Shown here one piece after another: positions 1-7,330 of a DNA stretch of 33,936 nt (its first letter is position 1; every line of letters begins with the position of its first letter). Location: NCBI RefSeq assembly GCF_000685075.1, contig NZ_BAYD01000113.1, positions 1-33,936 on the forward strand, read 5' to 3'. The notes beneath the pieces are model-generated. The model made no database searches, was not told the origin of the DNA, and saw only the letters and a program-made list of their open reading frames with translations. Origin of the DNA: Paraburkholderia oxyphila NBRC 105797. GTDB taxonomy: Bacteria; Pseudomonadota; Gammaproteobacteria; Burkholderiales; Burkholderiaceae. The translations under genes were made by a program, and so were the position numbers.

Positions 1-39
1 ATAAAAAGAATAAAAATATCGGACTACGATATAAACCAA

Positions 40-984
40 TCACATATTACGATCCGCCTGCCAGGCAACACTAGCCTGATCCGCATAAGCGCGCAAAGCC
101 TCAAGCGCCATAGCAACGGCAACGCGGTTCTCATTCTCCGCCAACCAATACATGGAAACCGACCCAAACCCTTCAAGCTGCATAGGCAGAATCCGAATAG
201 CATTGAGCTTCTCAAACCGGAGCGCGGCGCGATGCGACGCAACGCCCACCAGATCGGTGTTATTGAGCAACGTAAGATTCAGCAACGAAGAATTCGACTC
301 AACGCAATGCGTAGGCAGCGCATGCCCCGCAGCGGCGAGCGCAATTTCCATAGCAATGCGCACAGGCGTGCCCTGAGGCCAAACGATCCACGAATACGCA
401 AGCACATCCTCCCAGCCGAGCGAAGCCTTCTCCGTAAGCGGATGATGCGGCCGCGAAACGAAATTGATCGGCTCCGTATAGAGCGCCTCGACCTGCAGCA
501 ACGGATCGTCATACTGCTGCCCGGAACGGCCAACAACAATATCCAGCTCCCCCCGCGAGAGCTTCGGCAGCAACTGATCCATCGTGCTCTCAACAAGCCG
601 CACATGCGCACGCGGCATGCGCTCAAGCAACCGCGAAACAGCAAGCGGCACCGTATCCGCCGCCGCCACCCCGGAAGTGCCAATGCTCACGAGGCCGCTC
701 CCACCTTCCCGCAACGCGTGCATATCGTCACGCGCCGTATCGAGCTGCGCTTCGATGCGCCGCGCGTGCTCGATCATCGCCTCCCCGTACGAGGTGGGCC
801 GCAAGCCGCGCGCGTGCCGCTCGAACAGCGGCAGCCCCAAATCCTCTTCCAGCTCCTTCAGCCATTTCGACAGCGCCGGTTGCGTCGTATTCAGCGCCAC
901 GGCCGACTGGCTCAGGTTGCCGGTGTCCGCGAGGCTCAGCAGCACCTGCAGATGGCGCAAACGCAGGCGGTGGGTCCAGTCCAT
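40..984 (-). CDS. LysR-family transcriptional regulator, likely of the gentisate operon
   Basis: A 314-residue LysR-type regulator. The N-terminal winged helix-turn-helix covers about residues 5-65 (the LSQSAVALNTTQPALSKWLKEL region is a typical LysR recognition segment), followed by a linker helix and a periplasmic-binding-like effector domain. The open frame extends 11 codons further upstream, but the ATG at 984 has a GGGAGGA ribosome site eight bases before it and matches the usual LysR N-terminus, so I take it as the start. The gene is divergent from gentisate 1,2-dioxygenase across about 185 bases that hold a candidate operator. I infer that it controls the gentisate genes in response to an aromatic ligand; the ligand cannot be read from sequence. 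Confidence 0.9.
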   Translation of the reverse strand: MDWTHRLRLRHLQVLLSLADTGNLSQSAVALNTTQPALSKWLKELEEDLGLPLFERHARGLRPTSYGEAMIEHARRIEAQLDTARDDMHALREGGSGLVSIGTSGVAAADTVPLAVSRLLERMPRAHVRLVESTMDQLLPKLSRGELDIVVGRSGQQYDDPLLQVEALYTEPINFVSRPHHPLTEKASLGWEDVLAYSWIVWPQGTPVRIAMEIALAAAGHALPTHCVESNSSLLNLTLLNNTDLVGVASHRAALRFEKLNAIRILPMQLEGFGSVSMYWLAENENRVAVAMALEALRAYADQASVAWQADRNM

Positions 985-1026
985 CAGGCAATCCTCCCGT
1001 CGATCCGGTTCTGGCACTCAAGGTAT

Positions 1027-1044
1027 ATCCAGAACCATATGGAT
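1027..1044. promoter_or_regulatory. Candidate LysR operator
   Basis: An inverted repeat, ATCCA (1027-1031) and TGGAT (1040-1044) with an 8-base gap, contains the palindrome CCATATGG (1035-1042). It sits in the divergent LysR/gentisate dioxygenase region, about 60 bases upstream of the start expected from a candidate -10 box at 1085-1090, which is the usual distance for a LysR recognition site. It does not contain a strict T-N11-A match, so the assignment is tentative. Confidence 0.35.
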
Positions 1045-1061
1045 TAGATGAATTTCTCATT

Positions 1062-1090
1062 TTACGCGATATAGGTCGGTCGCATATAAA
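1062..1090 (+). promoter_or_regulatory. Candidate promoter of the gentisate operon
   Basis: TATAAA at 1085-1090 is a good -10 box. The hexamer 17 bases upstream (TTACGC, 1062-1067) is a poor -35, as expected for an activator-dependent promoter. The segment is unusually AT-rich for this window and lies about 80 bases before the dioxygenase start. Confidence 0.35.
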
Positions 1091-1168
1091 TCCTCTACCG
1101 GGCCAATCGAAGCGACGCGCCGCCAACCGGCGCGCCGGGCCCAGCCTGACACCAAAAAGGAGACGCGA

Positions 1169-2215
1169 ATGACCCGCCACCATCCGGACGCCTCGCGCGC
1201 GGCCTATTACGAGCAGATCGCCCAGCAGCGCCTCGCGCCGCTTTGGGAGTCGCTGCACAGCCTCGTCCCGAAAGCGCCCCAGCCGAAGGCGCTGCCCGCG
1301 ATCTGGAAGTACGCGCAGGTGCGCGATCTCGTGATGCAGGCCGGTGCCCTGATCAGCGCCGAAGAGGCCGTGCGCCGCGTGCTGGTCCTCGAAAACCCCG
1401 GCCTGCCCGGCAAGTCGAGCATCACCCCGAACCTCTACGCCGGGCTCCAGTTGATCCTCCCCGGCGAGATCGCCCCGAGCCATCGGCATACGCAGTCGGC
1501 GCTGCGCTTCATCGTCGAAGGCAAGGGCGCCTGGACGGCCGTGAACGGCGAGCGCACGACGATGCACCCGGGCGACTTCATCATCACGCCGTCGTGGACC
1601 TGGCACGACCACGGCAATCCGTCCGTGGAAGACGGCGGGGAGCCCGTCGTGTGGCTCGACGGCCTCGATATCCCGCTCGTCGCGCACATGGACGCCGGCT
1701 TTGCCGAGAACTACCCCGAAGCGACCCAGCCCGTCTCGCGGCCCGAGGGCGACAGCTTCGCGCGCTTCGGCCACAACATGGTGCCCGTGCGGCACCGCGT
1801 GTCCGATCCTACGTCGCCGATCTTCAGCTACCCGTATGCGCGCAGCCGCGAAGCGCTCGACACGCTGTACCGTCACGGCGATCTCGACGAGTGGGACGGC
1901 GTGAAGCTGCGCTACGTGAATCCGGCAACGGGCGGCTGGCCGATGCCGGATATCGCGACCTTCATGCAATACCTGCCCGCGGGCTTCAAGGGCCGCACCT
2001 ACCGCAGCACCGACGCAACGATCTACTGCGTCGTCGAAGGCAAGGGCACGGTCAAGATCGGCAACGACGAGTTCACGTTCGAGCCGCATGACGTGTTCGT
2101 CGTGCCTTCCTGGGCGAGCGTGAGCCTCGCGGCTCAGGCGGAAAGCGTGTTGTTCAGCTATTCGGATCGCCCCGTGCTCACCGCCCTGAATCTGCTGCGC
2201 GAAGAACGCAGCTAA
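1169..2215 (+). CDS. gtdA: Gentisate 1,2-dioxygenase
   Basis: A 348-residue bicupin ring-cleaving enzyme that opens gentisate (2,5-dihydroxybenzoate) with O2 to maleylpyruvate, using Fe(II) in the cytoplasm. The N-terminal cupin carries the metal ligands His105 and His107 (HRH) and His146 (WTWHDHGN). The second cupin at about residues 270-330 (EGKGTVKIGNDEF, then FVVPSWASVSL) lacks the histidine set, as is usual for this family. Length fits the family. The ATG has an AAGGAG ribosome site. It is the first gene of an operon that continues with fumarylpyruvate hydrolase, maleylpyruvate isomerase and 3-hydroxybenzoate hydroxylase, which together make the assignment firm. Related 1-hydroxy-2-naphthoate dioxygenases share the fold but not this neighbourhood. 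Confidence 0.95.
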   Translation: MTRHHPDASRAAYYEQIAQQRLAPLWESLHSLVPKAPQPKALPAIWKYAQVRDLVMQAGALISAEEAVRRVLVLENPGLPGKSSITPNLYAGLQLILPGEIAPSHRHTQSALRFIVEGKGAWTAVNGERTTMHPGDFIITPSWTWHDHGNPSVEDGGEPVVWLDGLDIPLVAHMDAGFAENYPEATQPVSRPEGDSFARFGHNMVPVRHRVSDPTSPIFSYPYARSREALDTLYRHGDLDEWDGVKLRYVNPATGGWPMPDIATFMQYLPAGFKGRTYRSTDATIYCVVEGKGTVKIGNDEFTFEPHDVFVVPSWASVSLAAQAESVLFSYSDRPVLTALNLLREERS

Positions 2216-2217
2216 GC

Positions 2218-2237
2218 ACGGCCGTTCTTGCGGCCGT
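2218..2237 (+). terminator. Hairpin after gentisate dioxygenase (possible attenuator)
   Basis: ACGGCCG (2218-2224) and CGGCCGT (2231-2237) form a perfect 7-base-pair stem with a 6-base loop, immediately after the gtdA stop codon and followed by TATT. The short T-rich tail makes it at best a weak terminator. Because the operon continues, it may reduce downstream expression or protect the gtdA transcript end. Confidence 0.35.
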
Positions 2238-2257
2238 TATTGGACCCTGGTCGTTCC

Positions 2258-2281
2258 GCGCGCGCCGCTGGCGGCGCGCGC
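2258..2281. repeat. Strong GC inverted repeat between gtdA and the hydrolase gene
   Basis: GCGCGCGCCGC (2258-2268) and GCGGCGCGCGC (2271-2281) are perfect 11-base arms separated by two bases; in RNA the loop would open to at least four. No T-run follows. It is the second hairpin in a 97-base gap inside the operon, which suggests transcript processing or stability control rather than termination. Confidence 0.5.
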
Positions 2282-2312
2282 TTCACCCCTTATTTGCCGA
2301 GTCGAAATCATC

Positions 2313-3011
2313 ATGGCTTTTGTCTTCCCGCCCGAGGCGCCCGTTGCCGTTCCTGTCGCCGGTAGCGACGCCCAGTTCGCGGTGCGCCGCGTCTATTGCG
2401 TGGGCCGCAACTACGCAGCGCATGCGCGCGAAATGGGCTTCGATCCCGATCGCGAGCCGCCGTTCTTCTTCTGCAAGCCCGCCGATGCCGTCGTGCCCGT
2501 CGCTTATGGCGAAACGCTCGAACTCGCGTATCCGTCGCAGACGCAGAACTACCACTACGAAGCCGAGCTCGTTGCCGTGATCGGCAAGGGCGGCTCCGAT
2601 ATTGGCGTCGACGAGGCGCTCGAGCACGTCTGGGGCTATGCCGTCGGCCTCGACATGACGCGCCGCGATCTGCAGATGAAGATGCGCGAAATGGGCCGCC
2701 CGTGGGAGATCGGCAAGGCGTTCGACCGTTCCGCGCCGATCGGCCCGATTCATCCCGCGAGCGCAGCCGGCCACTTCGAGCAGGCCGGTCTCTGGTTGAC
2801 GGTCAACGGCGAGACGAAGCAGAAGAGCGATGTCTCGCACCTGATCTGGTCGGTTGCGGAAACGGTGGCGTATCTGTCCAAGTTCTTCCGCCTCGAACCG
2901 GGTGACGTGATTTTCACGGGCACGCCCGAGGGTGTCGGCGCCGTGAAGGCCGGCGAGACGATGAAGGTCGGCGTCGAGCGCCTCGGCGAAATCGCCGTGC
3001 ACGTCGTTTGA
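2313..3011 (+). CDS. nagK: Fumarylpyruvate hydrolase
   Basis: A 232-residue fumarylacetoacetate-hydrolase-family enzyme that splits fumarylpyruvate into fumarate and pyruvate, the last step of the gentisate pathway. Visible family marks are VGRNYAAHAREMG at about residues 30-42, the FFFCKP segment at 51-56, and the divalent-metal ligands Glu83 and Glu85 (HYEAELVAVIG) with Asp114 (GLDMTRRDLQ). The C-terminal GDVIFTGTPEGVG motif is also present. Length is that of the short bacterial NagK-type hydrolases. It follows gentisate dioxygenase and precedes the isomerase by 33 bases. A general FAH enzyme acting on another acylpyruvate is possible in principle, but the operon context supports fumarylpyruvate. 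Confidence 0.92.
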   Translation: MAFVFPPEAPVAVPVAGSDAQFAVRRVYCVGRNYAAHAREMGFDPDREPPFFFCKPADAVVPVAYGETLELAYPSQTQNYHYEAELVAVIGKGGSDIGVDEALEHVWGYAVGLDMTRRDLQMKMREMGRPWEIGKAFDRSAPIGPIHPASAAGHFEQAGLWLTVNGETKQKSDVSHLIWSVAETVAYLSKFFRLEPGDVIFTGTPEGVGAVKAGETMKVGVERLGEIAVHVV

Positions 3012-3044
3012 TGTGTAGTCCTGTATTCGATCGAAGGCGTCGCC

Positions 3045-3686
3045 ATGCAACTCCATAGCTTCTTCAACAGTTCGACCTCGTACCGCGTGCGCATCGCGCT
3101 CGGGCTCAAGGGACTCGCTTACGACACGTTGCCCGTCAATATCCGCGTCGGCGAGCACCGCGCCCCGGATTATGTGGCCAACGTCAATCCGTCCGCTACG
3201 GTGCCCGCGCTCGTCGACGGCGATTTCAGGCTCGGCCAGTCGCTGGCGATTCTCGATTACCTCGACCAGCGCTATCCCGAGCCGCGCCTGATCCCGCTCG
3301 AGACGCATTTGCGCGCGCGTGTGCTCGAGCTCGCGCTGCTGATTTCCTGCGACATCCATCCCGTCAACAATCTGCGCATGCTGCGCTATCTGGAAACGGA
3401 GTTGAAGGCCACGCCGCAGCAGAAGGCCGCGTGGTATCGGCACTGGGTTGAGGAAGGCATGGCGGGCGTGGAGCGCATGCTCGCGCGCAGCGCCACCGGT
3501 CCGTGGTGCTTCGGTGCGCAACCGACGCTCGCGGACGTGTGCCTCGTGCCGCAGATCGCCAACGCGCTGCGCATGGATTGCGATCTGAGTGCGTATGCAC
3601 GCAGCCTCGCCGTCTATGAGCACGCGTCGCAACACCCGGCGTTTGTCGCTGCGCAGCCGCAGCGTCAGCCCGATTACATCGCTTGA
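3045..3686 (+). CDS. nagL: Maleylpyruvate isomerase, glutathione-dependent (zeta-class GST)
   Basis: A 213-residue zeta-class glutathione transferase that isomerises maleylpyruvate to fumarylpyruvate using glutathione as cofactor. The N-terminal thioredoxin-like domain has the active-site motif SSTSYRVRIALGLKG (residues 9-23), as in NagL and maleylacetoacetate isomerases, and the glutathione-binding segment around NPSATVPALVDGD (residues 48-60). The all-helical C-terminal domain contains the conserved TLADVCLVPQIANA stretch. It lies between the dioxygenase/hydrolase pair and the hydroxylase, so maleylpyruvate rather than maleylacetoacetate is the expected substrate. Confidence 0.92.
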   Translation: MQLHSFFNSSTSYRVRIALGLKGLAYDTLPVNIRVGEHRAPDYVANVNPSATVPALVDGDFRLGQSLAILDYLDQRYPEPRLIPLETHLRARVLELALLISCDIHPVNNLRMLRYLETELKATPQQKAAWYRHWVEEGMAGVERMLARSATGPWCFGAQPTLADVCLVPQIANALRMDCDLSAYARSLAVYEHASQHPAFVAAQPQRQPDYIA

Positions 3687-3706
3687 TTGCAGGGCAGGAG
3701 ACAGCC

Positions 3707-4915
3707 ATGAGTGAGACAAACAGCAAGAGCCGGCGCGTGCTCGTGATCGGCGGCGGCATTGGCGGTCTCGCGACCGCGCTGGCGCTCGCGCGCCAGGGCA
3801 TTCGCGTGCAACTGCTCGAGCAGGCCCCCGAGATCAAGGAGATCGGCGCGGGCATCCAGCTGGCGGCGAACGCGTTCAATGCGCTCGACGCGCTGGGCGT
3901 GGGCGCGGCGGCGCGCAGCCGCTCCGTTTTCACCGACACCATGATGCTGATGGACGCGATCGACGCGCACGAGGTGGTGCGCATCGATGTCGGCGCGCCG
4001 TATCGCGCGCGCTTCGGCAATCCGTACGCGGTGATTCATCGCGCGGACATTCATCTGTCGATTCTCGAGGCCGTGCAGGATCATCCGCTGATCCAGTTCC
4101 GCACCGACACGCAGGTCTGCGGCATGGAACAGGATGCCGATGGCGTCACGGTCATCGACCAGCATGGCGAACGTTATCGCGCCGATGCCGTGATCGGTTG
4201 CGACGGCGTGAAGTCGGAGATCCGCAAGGCGCTGATCGGCGACGAGCATCGCGTGACGGGGCATGTGGTGTATCGCGCCGTCGTCGACGTGGCCGACATG
4301 CCGAAGGACTTGCAGATCAATGCGCCGGTGGTCTGGGCCGGCCCGCACTGCCACCTCGTTCACTATCCGCTGCGCGGCGGCCAGCAATACAACCTCGTGG
4401 TGACGTTTCATAGCCGCGAGCAAGAGGAGTGGGGCGTGCGCGATGGCAGCAAGGAGGAAGTGCTTTCGTATTTCGAGGGCATTCATCCGCTGCCGCACCA
4501 GATGCTCGACCGGCCGAAGTCGTGGAAGCGCTGGGCCACGGCCGACCGCGATCCCGTCGAGCGCTGGAGCTTCGGGCGCGCGACCATCCTGGGCGACGCC
4601 GCGCATCCGATGACGCAGTATCTCGCGCAAGGGGCCTGCCAGGCGCTCGAGGACGCCGTCACGCTGGGCGCCGCCGTGGCCGCGACCGAAGGCGATTTCG
4701 AGGCCGCGTTCAAGCTCTACGAGCAGGCGCGCATCCCGCGCACGGCCCGCGTGCTGTATTCGGCGCGCGAAATGGGGCGCATCTATCACGCGAAGGGCGT
4801 GGAGCGCCAGGTGCGCAATTCGATGTGGGTCGGCCGCACGCAGGAGCAGTTCTATGACGCGCTGCAGTGGCTGCATGGATGGCGCGCGGAGGATTGCCTC
4901 AAAGGCGTGGTGTGA
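3707..4915 (+). CDS. 3-hydroxybenzoate 6-hydroxylase (FAD monooxygenase)
   Basis: A 402-residue class A flavoprotein monooxygenase predicted to convert 3-hydroxybenzoate, NAD(P)H and O2 to gentisate. The FAD motifs are GGGIGG (15-20), CDGVKSEIR (165-173) and GDAAHPMTQYLAQGACQALEDA (296-317). The MTQYLAQGACQALEDA block is characteristic of 3-hydroxybenzoate 6-hydroxylases (MhbM/NagX type) as I know them; salicylate 1-hydroxylases are the nearest alternative. A TTG-initiated extension to 3683 is open, but the ATG at 3707 has an AGGAG site six bases upstream and overlaps nothing. As the last gene of the operon it feeds the three upstream enzymes, so the likely growth substrate of this cluster is 3-hydroxybenzoate. 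No salicylate 5-hydroxylase genes are present. Confidence 0.9.
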   Translation: MSETNSKSRRVLVIGGGIGGLATALALARQGIRVQLLEQAPEIKEIGAGIQLAANAFNALDALGVGAAARSRSVFTDTMMLMDAIDAHEVVRIDVGAPYRARFGNPYAVIHRADIHLSILEAVQDHPLIQFRTDTQVCGMEQDADGVTVIDQHGERYRADAVIGCDGVKSEIRKALIGDEHRVTGHVVYRAVVDVADMPKDLQINAPVVWAGPHCHLVHYPLRGGQQYNLVVTFHSREQEEWGVRDGSKEEVLSYFEGIHPLPHQMLDRPKSWKRWATADRDPVERWSFGRATILGDAAHPMTQYLAQGACQALEDAVTLGAAVAATEGDFEAAFKLYEQARIPRTARVLYSAREMGRIYHAKGVERQVRNSMWVGRTQEQFYDALQWLHGWRAEDCLKGVV

Positions 4916-4931
4916 AGCGCGTCGCCTGAAT

Positions 4932-5885
4932 TCACATCAGTAAATCGAGCATGCCGAACAAATCACGGTCAACGGGATGCGCGGATCGTGCTCGCTGCCG
5001 GATCACGCCACGCAGGCAATCCAGAAAGCACTCGGCGGGCGCGCCGGGTACCGAATTGCGCCGGCTGACGATGCTGACGTTGCTGGTTTGAAAGCGCTCG
5101 ACGAGCGGCAGAACGTGCACCCAGCCGCCTGCCGCTTCCGTGGCCAGCATGGGCCGCGGACAGAAGCCGAGCATCTCGGCATGCCGGACCAGATCGAGCA
5201 GGAACGCGGCCGAATGCGCGCAATGCAGGCGGCGTGGCTCGACGTCGATGCCATGCTGCCAGAACAGATCGTTCATCAGCGCGGGCCGGGTCGCGACGGT
5301 GAAGTTCAGCGCCCAGTCATAGTCGCGCAGCTCGGCCATCGACGTGGCGTGCGAGGCCGGATGTCCGCGCCGCACGATGACACAGGTGTCGTACGCAAAG
5401 AGCGGCTCGCTCTCGAACTCCTGCGCCGGCATGGCCGCCGTATGGGGCACCACGGCGCAATCGATCACCCCCTCGCGCAGGCGGGGCAGTGTCACGGCCG
5501 TGAGCCCCTCGAAGATCTCGAGTTGCACGTTCGGCATGCGTTCGCGAAAGCGCATCAGCGCCTGTGGCACGAAGGTGTGCATGATCCACGGCGTGACGGC
5601 GATCGAGAGCCGCCCCACATGGTCGCCGCGCAATTCGGCGAGCTCTTCGTCGGCTCGCCGTAGCTGGCCAAGCACGAGCCGCGCATGGCTGAGCAGCTTG
5701 TCTCCCGCTGCAGTGAACACGATGCCGCTCGCGTTGCGCACGAGCAGCGGCAGTTTCTGCTGCGTCTCCAGCTCGCGCAGCGTCTTGCTGACGGCGCTTT
5801 GCGACAGGCCGGCGAGCCGCGCGGCCGCGCGGATGCTGCCCGTATCCGCGACTGCGACGAGCGCTTCCAGTTGATGGACTTTCAT
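4932..5885 (-). CDS. LysR-family regulator, probably of the amidohydrolase/transporter genes
   Basis: A 317-residue LysR regulator: helix-turn-helix in the first 60 residues (SIRAAARLAGLSQSAVSKTLRELE), then an effector domain running to the C-terminus. It is convergent with the gentisate operon (16-base gap, no terminator seen) and divergent from the M20 amidohydrolase at 6066. The 180-base divergent region contains a strong inverted repeat and a pair of direct repeats, so I infer it regulates the amidohydrolase-transporter-porin genes and possibly itself. The ligand is unknown; a product of amide hydrolysis or the intact conjugate would be reasonable. Confidence 0.88.
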   Translation of the reverse strand: MKVHQLEALVAVADTGSIRAAARLAGLSQSAVSKTLRELETQQKLPLLVRNASGIVFTAAGDKLLSHARLVLGQLRRADEELAELRGDHVGRLSIAVTPWIMHTFVPQALMRFRERMPNVQLEIFEGLTAVTLPRLREGVIDCAVVPHTAAMPAQEFESEPLFAYDTCVIVRRGHPASHATSMAELRDYDWALNFTVATRPALMNDLFWQHGIDVEPRRLHCAHSAAFLLDLVRHAEMLGFCPRPMLATEAAGGWVHVLPLVERFQTSNVSIVSRRNSVPGAPAECFLDCLRGVIRQRARSAHPVDRDLFGMLDLLM

Positions 5886-5910
5886 GAATCAGACAAGGGA
5901 ATGGGGTCCG

Positions 5911-5938
5911 GACCGATTGGAGCGTCCTGACCGCTTGG
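5911..5938. repeat. Direct repeat in the LysR/M20 divergent region
   Basis: GACCGATTGG (5911-5920) and GACCGCTTGG (5929-5938) differ at one base and are spaced exactly 18 bases apart, nearly two helical turns, just upstream of the LysR start. They could be half-sites for a regulator bound on one DNA face. Confidence 0.35.
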
Positions 5939-5940
5939 GG

Positions 5941-5959
5941 TGAACACCAAAAGTGTTCA
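5941..5959. promoter_or_regulatory. Candidate LysR operator upstream of the amidohydrolase
   Basis: TGAACAC (5941-5947) and GTGTTCA (5953-5959) form a perfect inverted repeat with a 5-base centre, midway between the divergent LysR (start 5885) and the M20 gene (start 6066). Position and symmetry suit a LysR-type binding site. A GTG codon at 5940 overlaps it, which is one reason to reject that upstream start for the M20 gene. Confidence 0.45.
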
Positions 5960-6065
5960 GGATATCGCTTTTGGGACTTCCTGGACACTGCGGGCCCGCC
6001 TACCATCGCTTCCTCGCCCATCAGGGGTAGTCGCTGCCCCCACGTCTTACGCGAGGAGACCCGCT

Positions 6066-7235
6066 GTGCCAAACATCGTCGTACCGCCCGGCATGCGCGC
6101 CATCGAAGCAGAAATGGTCGCGCTCCGTCACGAGATTCATGCCCATCCCGAACTGGCTTTCGAGGAAGTCCGCACGGGCGACCTCGTTGCCGACTGCCTG
6201 CAGCGATGGGGCTATGAAGTGCACCGCGGCCTCGGCCGCACGGGTGTCGTCGGGACGATGCGCAACGGCGAAGGGCGCTCGATCGGCCTGCGCGCCGACA
6301 TGGACGCGCTGCCCATCCAGGAAGCGACCGGCCTGCCTTACGCGAGCAAGCTCGAGGGCAAGATGCACGCGTGCGGGCACGACGGCCACACGGCCGCGTT
6401 GCTCGCCGCCGCGAAATACCTGGCCGAGCACAAGCCCTTCAAGGGCACGCTGAACCTGATTTTCCAGCCCGCCGAGGAGGGCCAGGGGGGCGCCCGTGAA
6501 ATGCTCGAAGACGGCCTGTTCGAGCGCTTTCCTTGCGATGCGATCTTCGCGTTGCACAACATGCCGGGCATTCCGGTCGGCAAGTTCGGTTTCGTTGCGG
6601 GGCCGTTCATGGCGTCCTCGGACACCGTCACCATCCGGGTGATTGGCAGGGGCGGGCACGGCGCCGTGCCGCACGCGGCGGTCGACCCGGTCGTCGTGTG
6701 CGCATCGCTCGTGATGGCGCTGCAAAGCGTGGTCGCGCGCAACGTCAATCCGCTCGACGCGGCCATCGTGACGGTCGGCTCGATTCAGGCTGGCCAGGCG
6801 CCCAATGTGATTCCCGACAGCGCGCAGATGCGCATCTCCGTGCGCGCCTTCCGGCCGGAAGTGCGCGATTTGCTGCAACGGCGCATCACGACGCTCGCGC
6901 AAGCCCAGGCCGAGAGTTTCGGCGCGCGTGCCGAGGTGCATTACGACCGGCGCTATCCGGTGCTCGTCAATCATCCGGACGAAACGGCGCTGGCGCGCGA
7001 CGTCGCGCGCGAATGGCTCGGTGAAGAGGGGCTCGTCGAGGACATGAAGCCGTTGACCAACAGCGAGGATTTCGCGTTTCTGCTGGAGGCCCGTCCCGGC
7101 TGCTACCTGATCACCGGCAACGGAGAGGGCGAGGGCGGCTGCATGGTTCATAACCCCGGCTACGACTTCAACGACGCCTGCCTGCCGCTTGCCGCCACGT
7201 ACTGGGTCAAGCTGGTTGAGCGCTTTCTGGCCTGA
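6066..7235 (+). CDS. M20 family amidohydrolase, hippurate-hydrolase-like
   Basis: A 389-residue M20D metallopeptidase-family amidohydrolase, cytoplasmic, hydrolysing an N-acyl or N-aroyl amino acid. The metal-binding signature ACGHDGHTAAL lies near residue 100, followed by FQPAEEGQGGA, the dimerisation-domain segment GRGGHGAVPHAAVDP, and the C-terminal ligand region MVHNPGYDFND. The frame is open to 5940, but the GTG at 6066 has GAGGAG seven bases upstream, gives the normal family length and leaves the operator at 5941-5959 untranslated. The next genes are an MHS transporter and a porin, suggesting uptake followed by hydrolysis. With a 3-hydroxybenzoate pathway next door, an aroyl-glycine is attractive; indole-acetyl-amino acids or plain N-acyl amino acids are alternatives. 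Confidence 0.88.
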   Translation: MPNIVVPPGMRAIEAEMVALRHEIHAHPELAFEEVRTGDLVADCLQRWGYEVHRGLGRTGVVGTMRNGEGRSIGLRADMDALPIQEATGLPYASKLEGKMHACGHDGHTAALLAAAKYLAEHKPFKGTLNLIFQPAEEGQGGAREMLEDGLFERFPCDAIFALHNMPGIPVGKFGFVAGPFMASSDTVTIRVIGRGGHGAVPHAAVDPVVVCASLVMALQSVVARNVNPLDAAIVTVGSIQAGQAPNVIPDSAQMRISVRAFRPEVRDLLQRRITTLAQAQAESFGARAEVHYDRRYPVLVNHPDETALARDVAREWLGEEGLVEDMKPLTNSEDFAFLLEARPGCYLITGNGEGEGGCMVHNPGYDFNDACLPLAATYWVKLVERFLA

Positions 7236-7288
7236 TCGACACAGGCGCGGCGCGTACGCGCGCCGAAGCACAGCGGGCCATCGGCTGC

Positions 7289-7300
7289 CGTATCGATACG
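7289..7300. promoter_or_regulatory. Palindrome between amidohydrolase and transporter
   Basis: CGTATCGATACG is a perfect 12-base palindrome about 30 bases before the transporter start. A second perfect palindrome, GCGCGTACGCGC, lies at 7250-7261. They may be operator or RNA-processing sites, but no further evidence is visible. Confidence 0.25.
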
Positions 7301-7330
7301 CAGTCCATAATATTTTGGAAGGAGACAGAC

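Noticed and set aside
2283..3719. Long minus-strand open frame (478 codons) opposite the hydrolase and isomerase genes
   Set aside because: Composition is Arg/Ala/His-rich antisense of recognised genes; no domain or ribosome site. Typical of high-GC DNA.
3707..4915. FAD monooxygenase as kynurenine 3-monooxygenase
   Set aside because: Its conserved block and its operon with gentisate dioxygenase fit 3-hydroxybenzoate 6-hydroxylase; no C-terminal membrane-type extension is present.
5940..6065. N-terminal extension of the amidohydrolase from GTG 5940
   Set aside because: Begins within a perfect inverted repeat, has no ribosome site, and gives a non-family N-terminus; GTG 6066 has GAGGAG.
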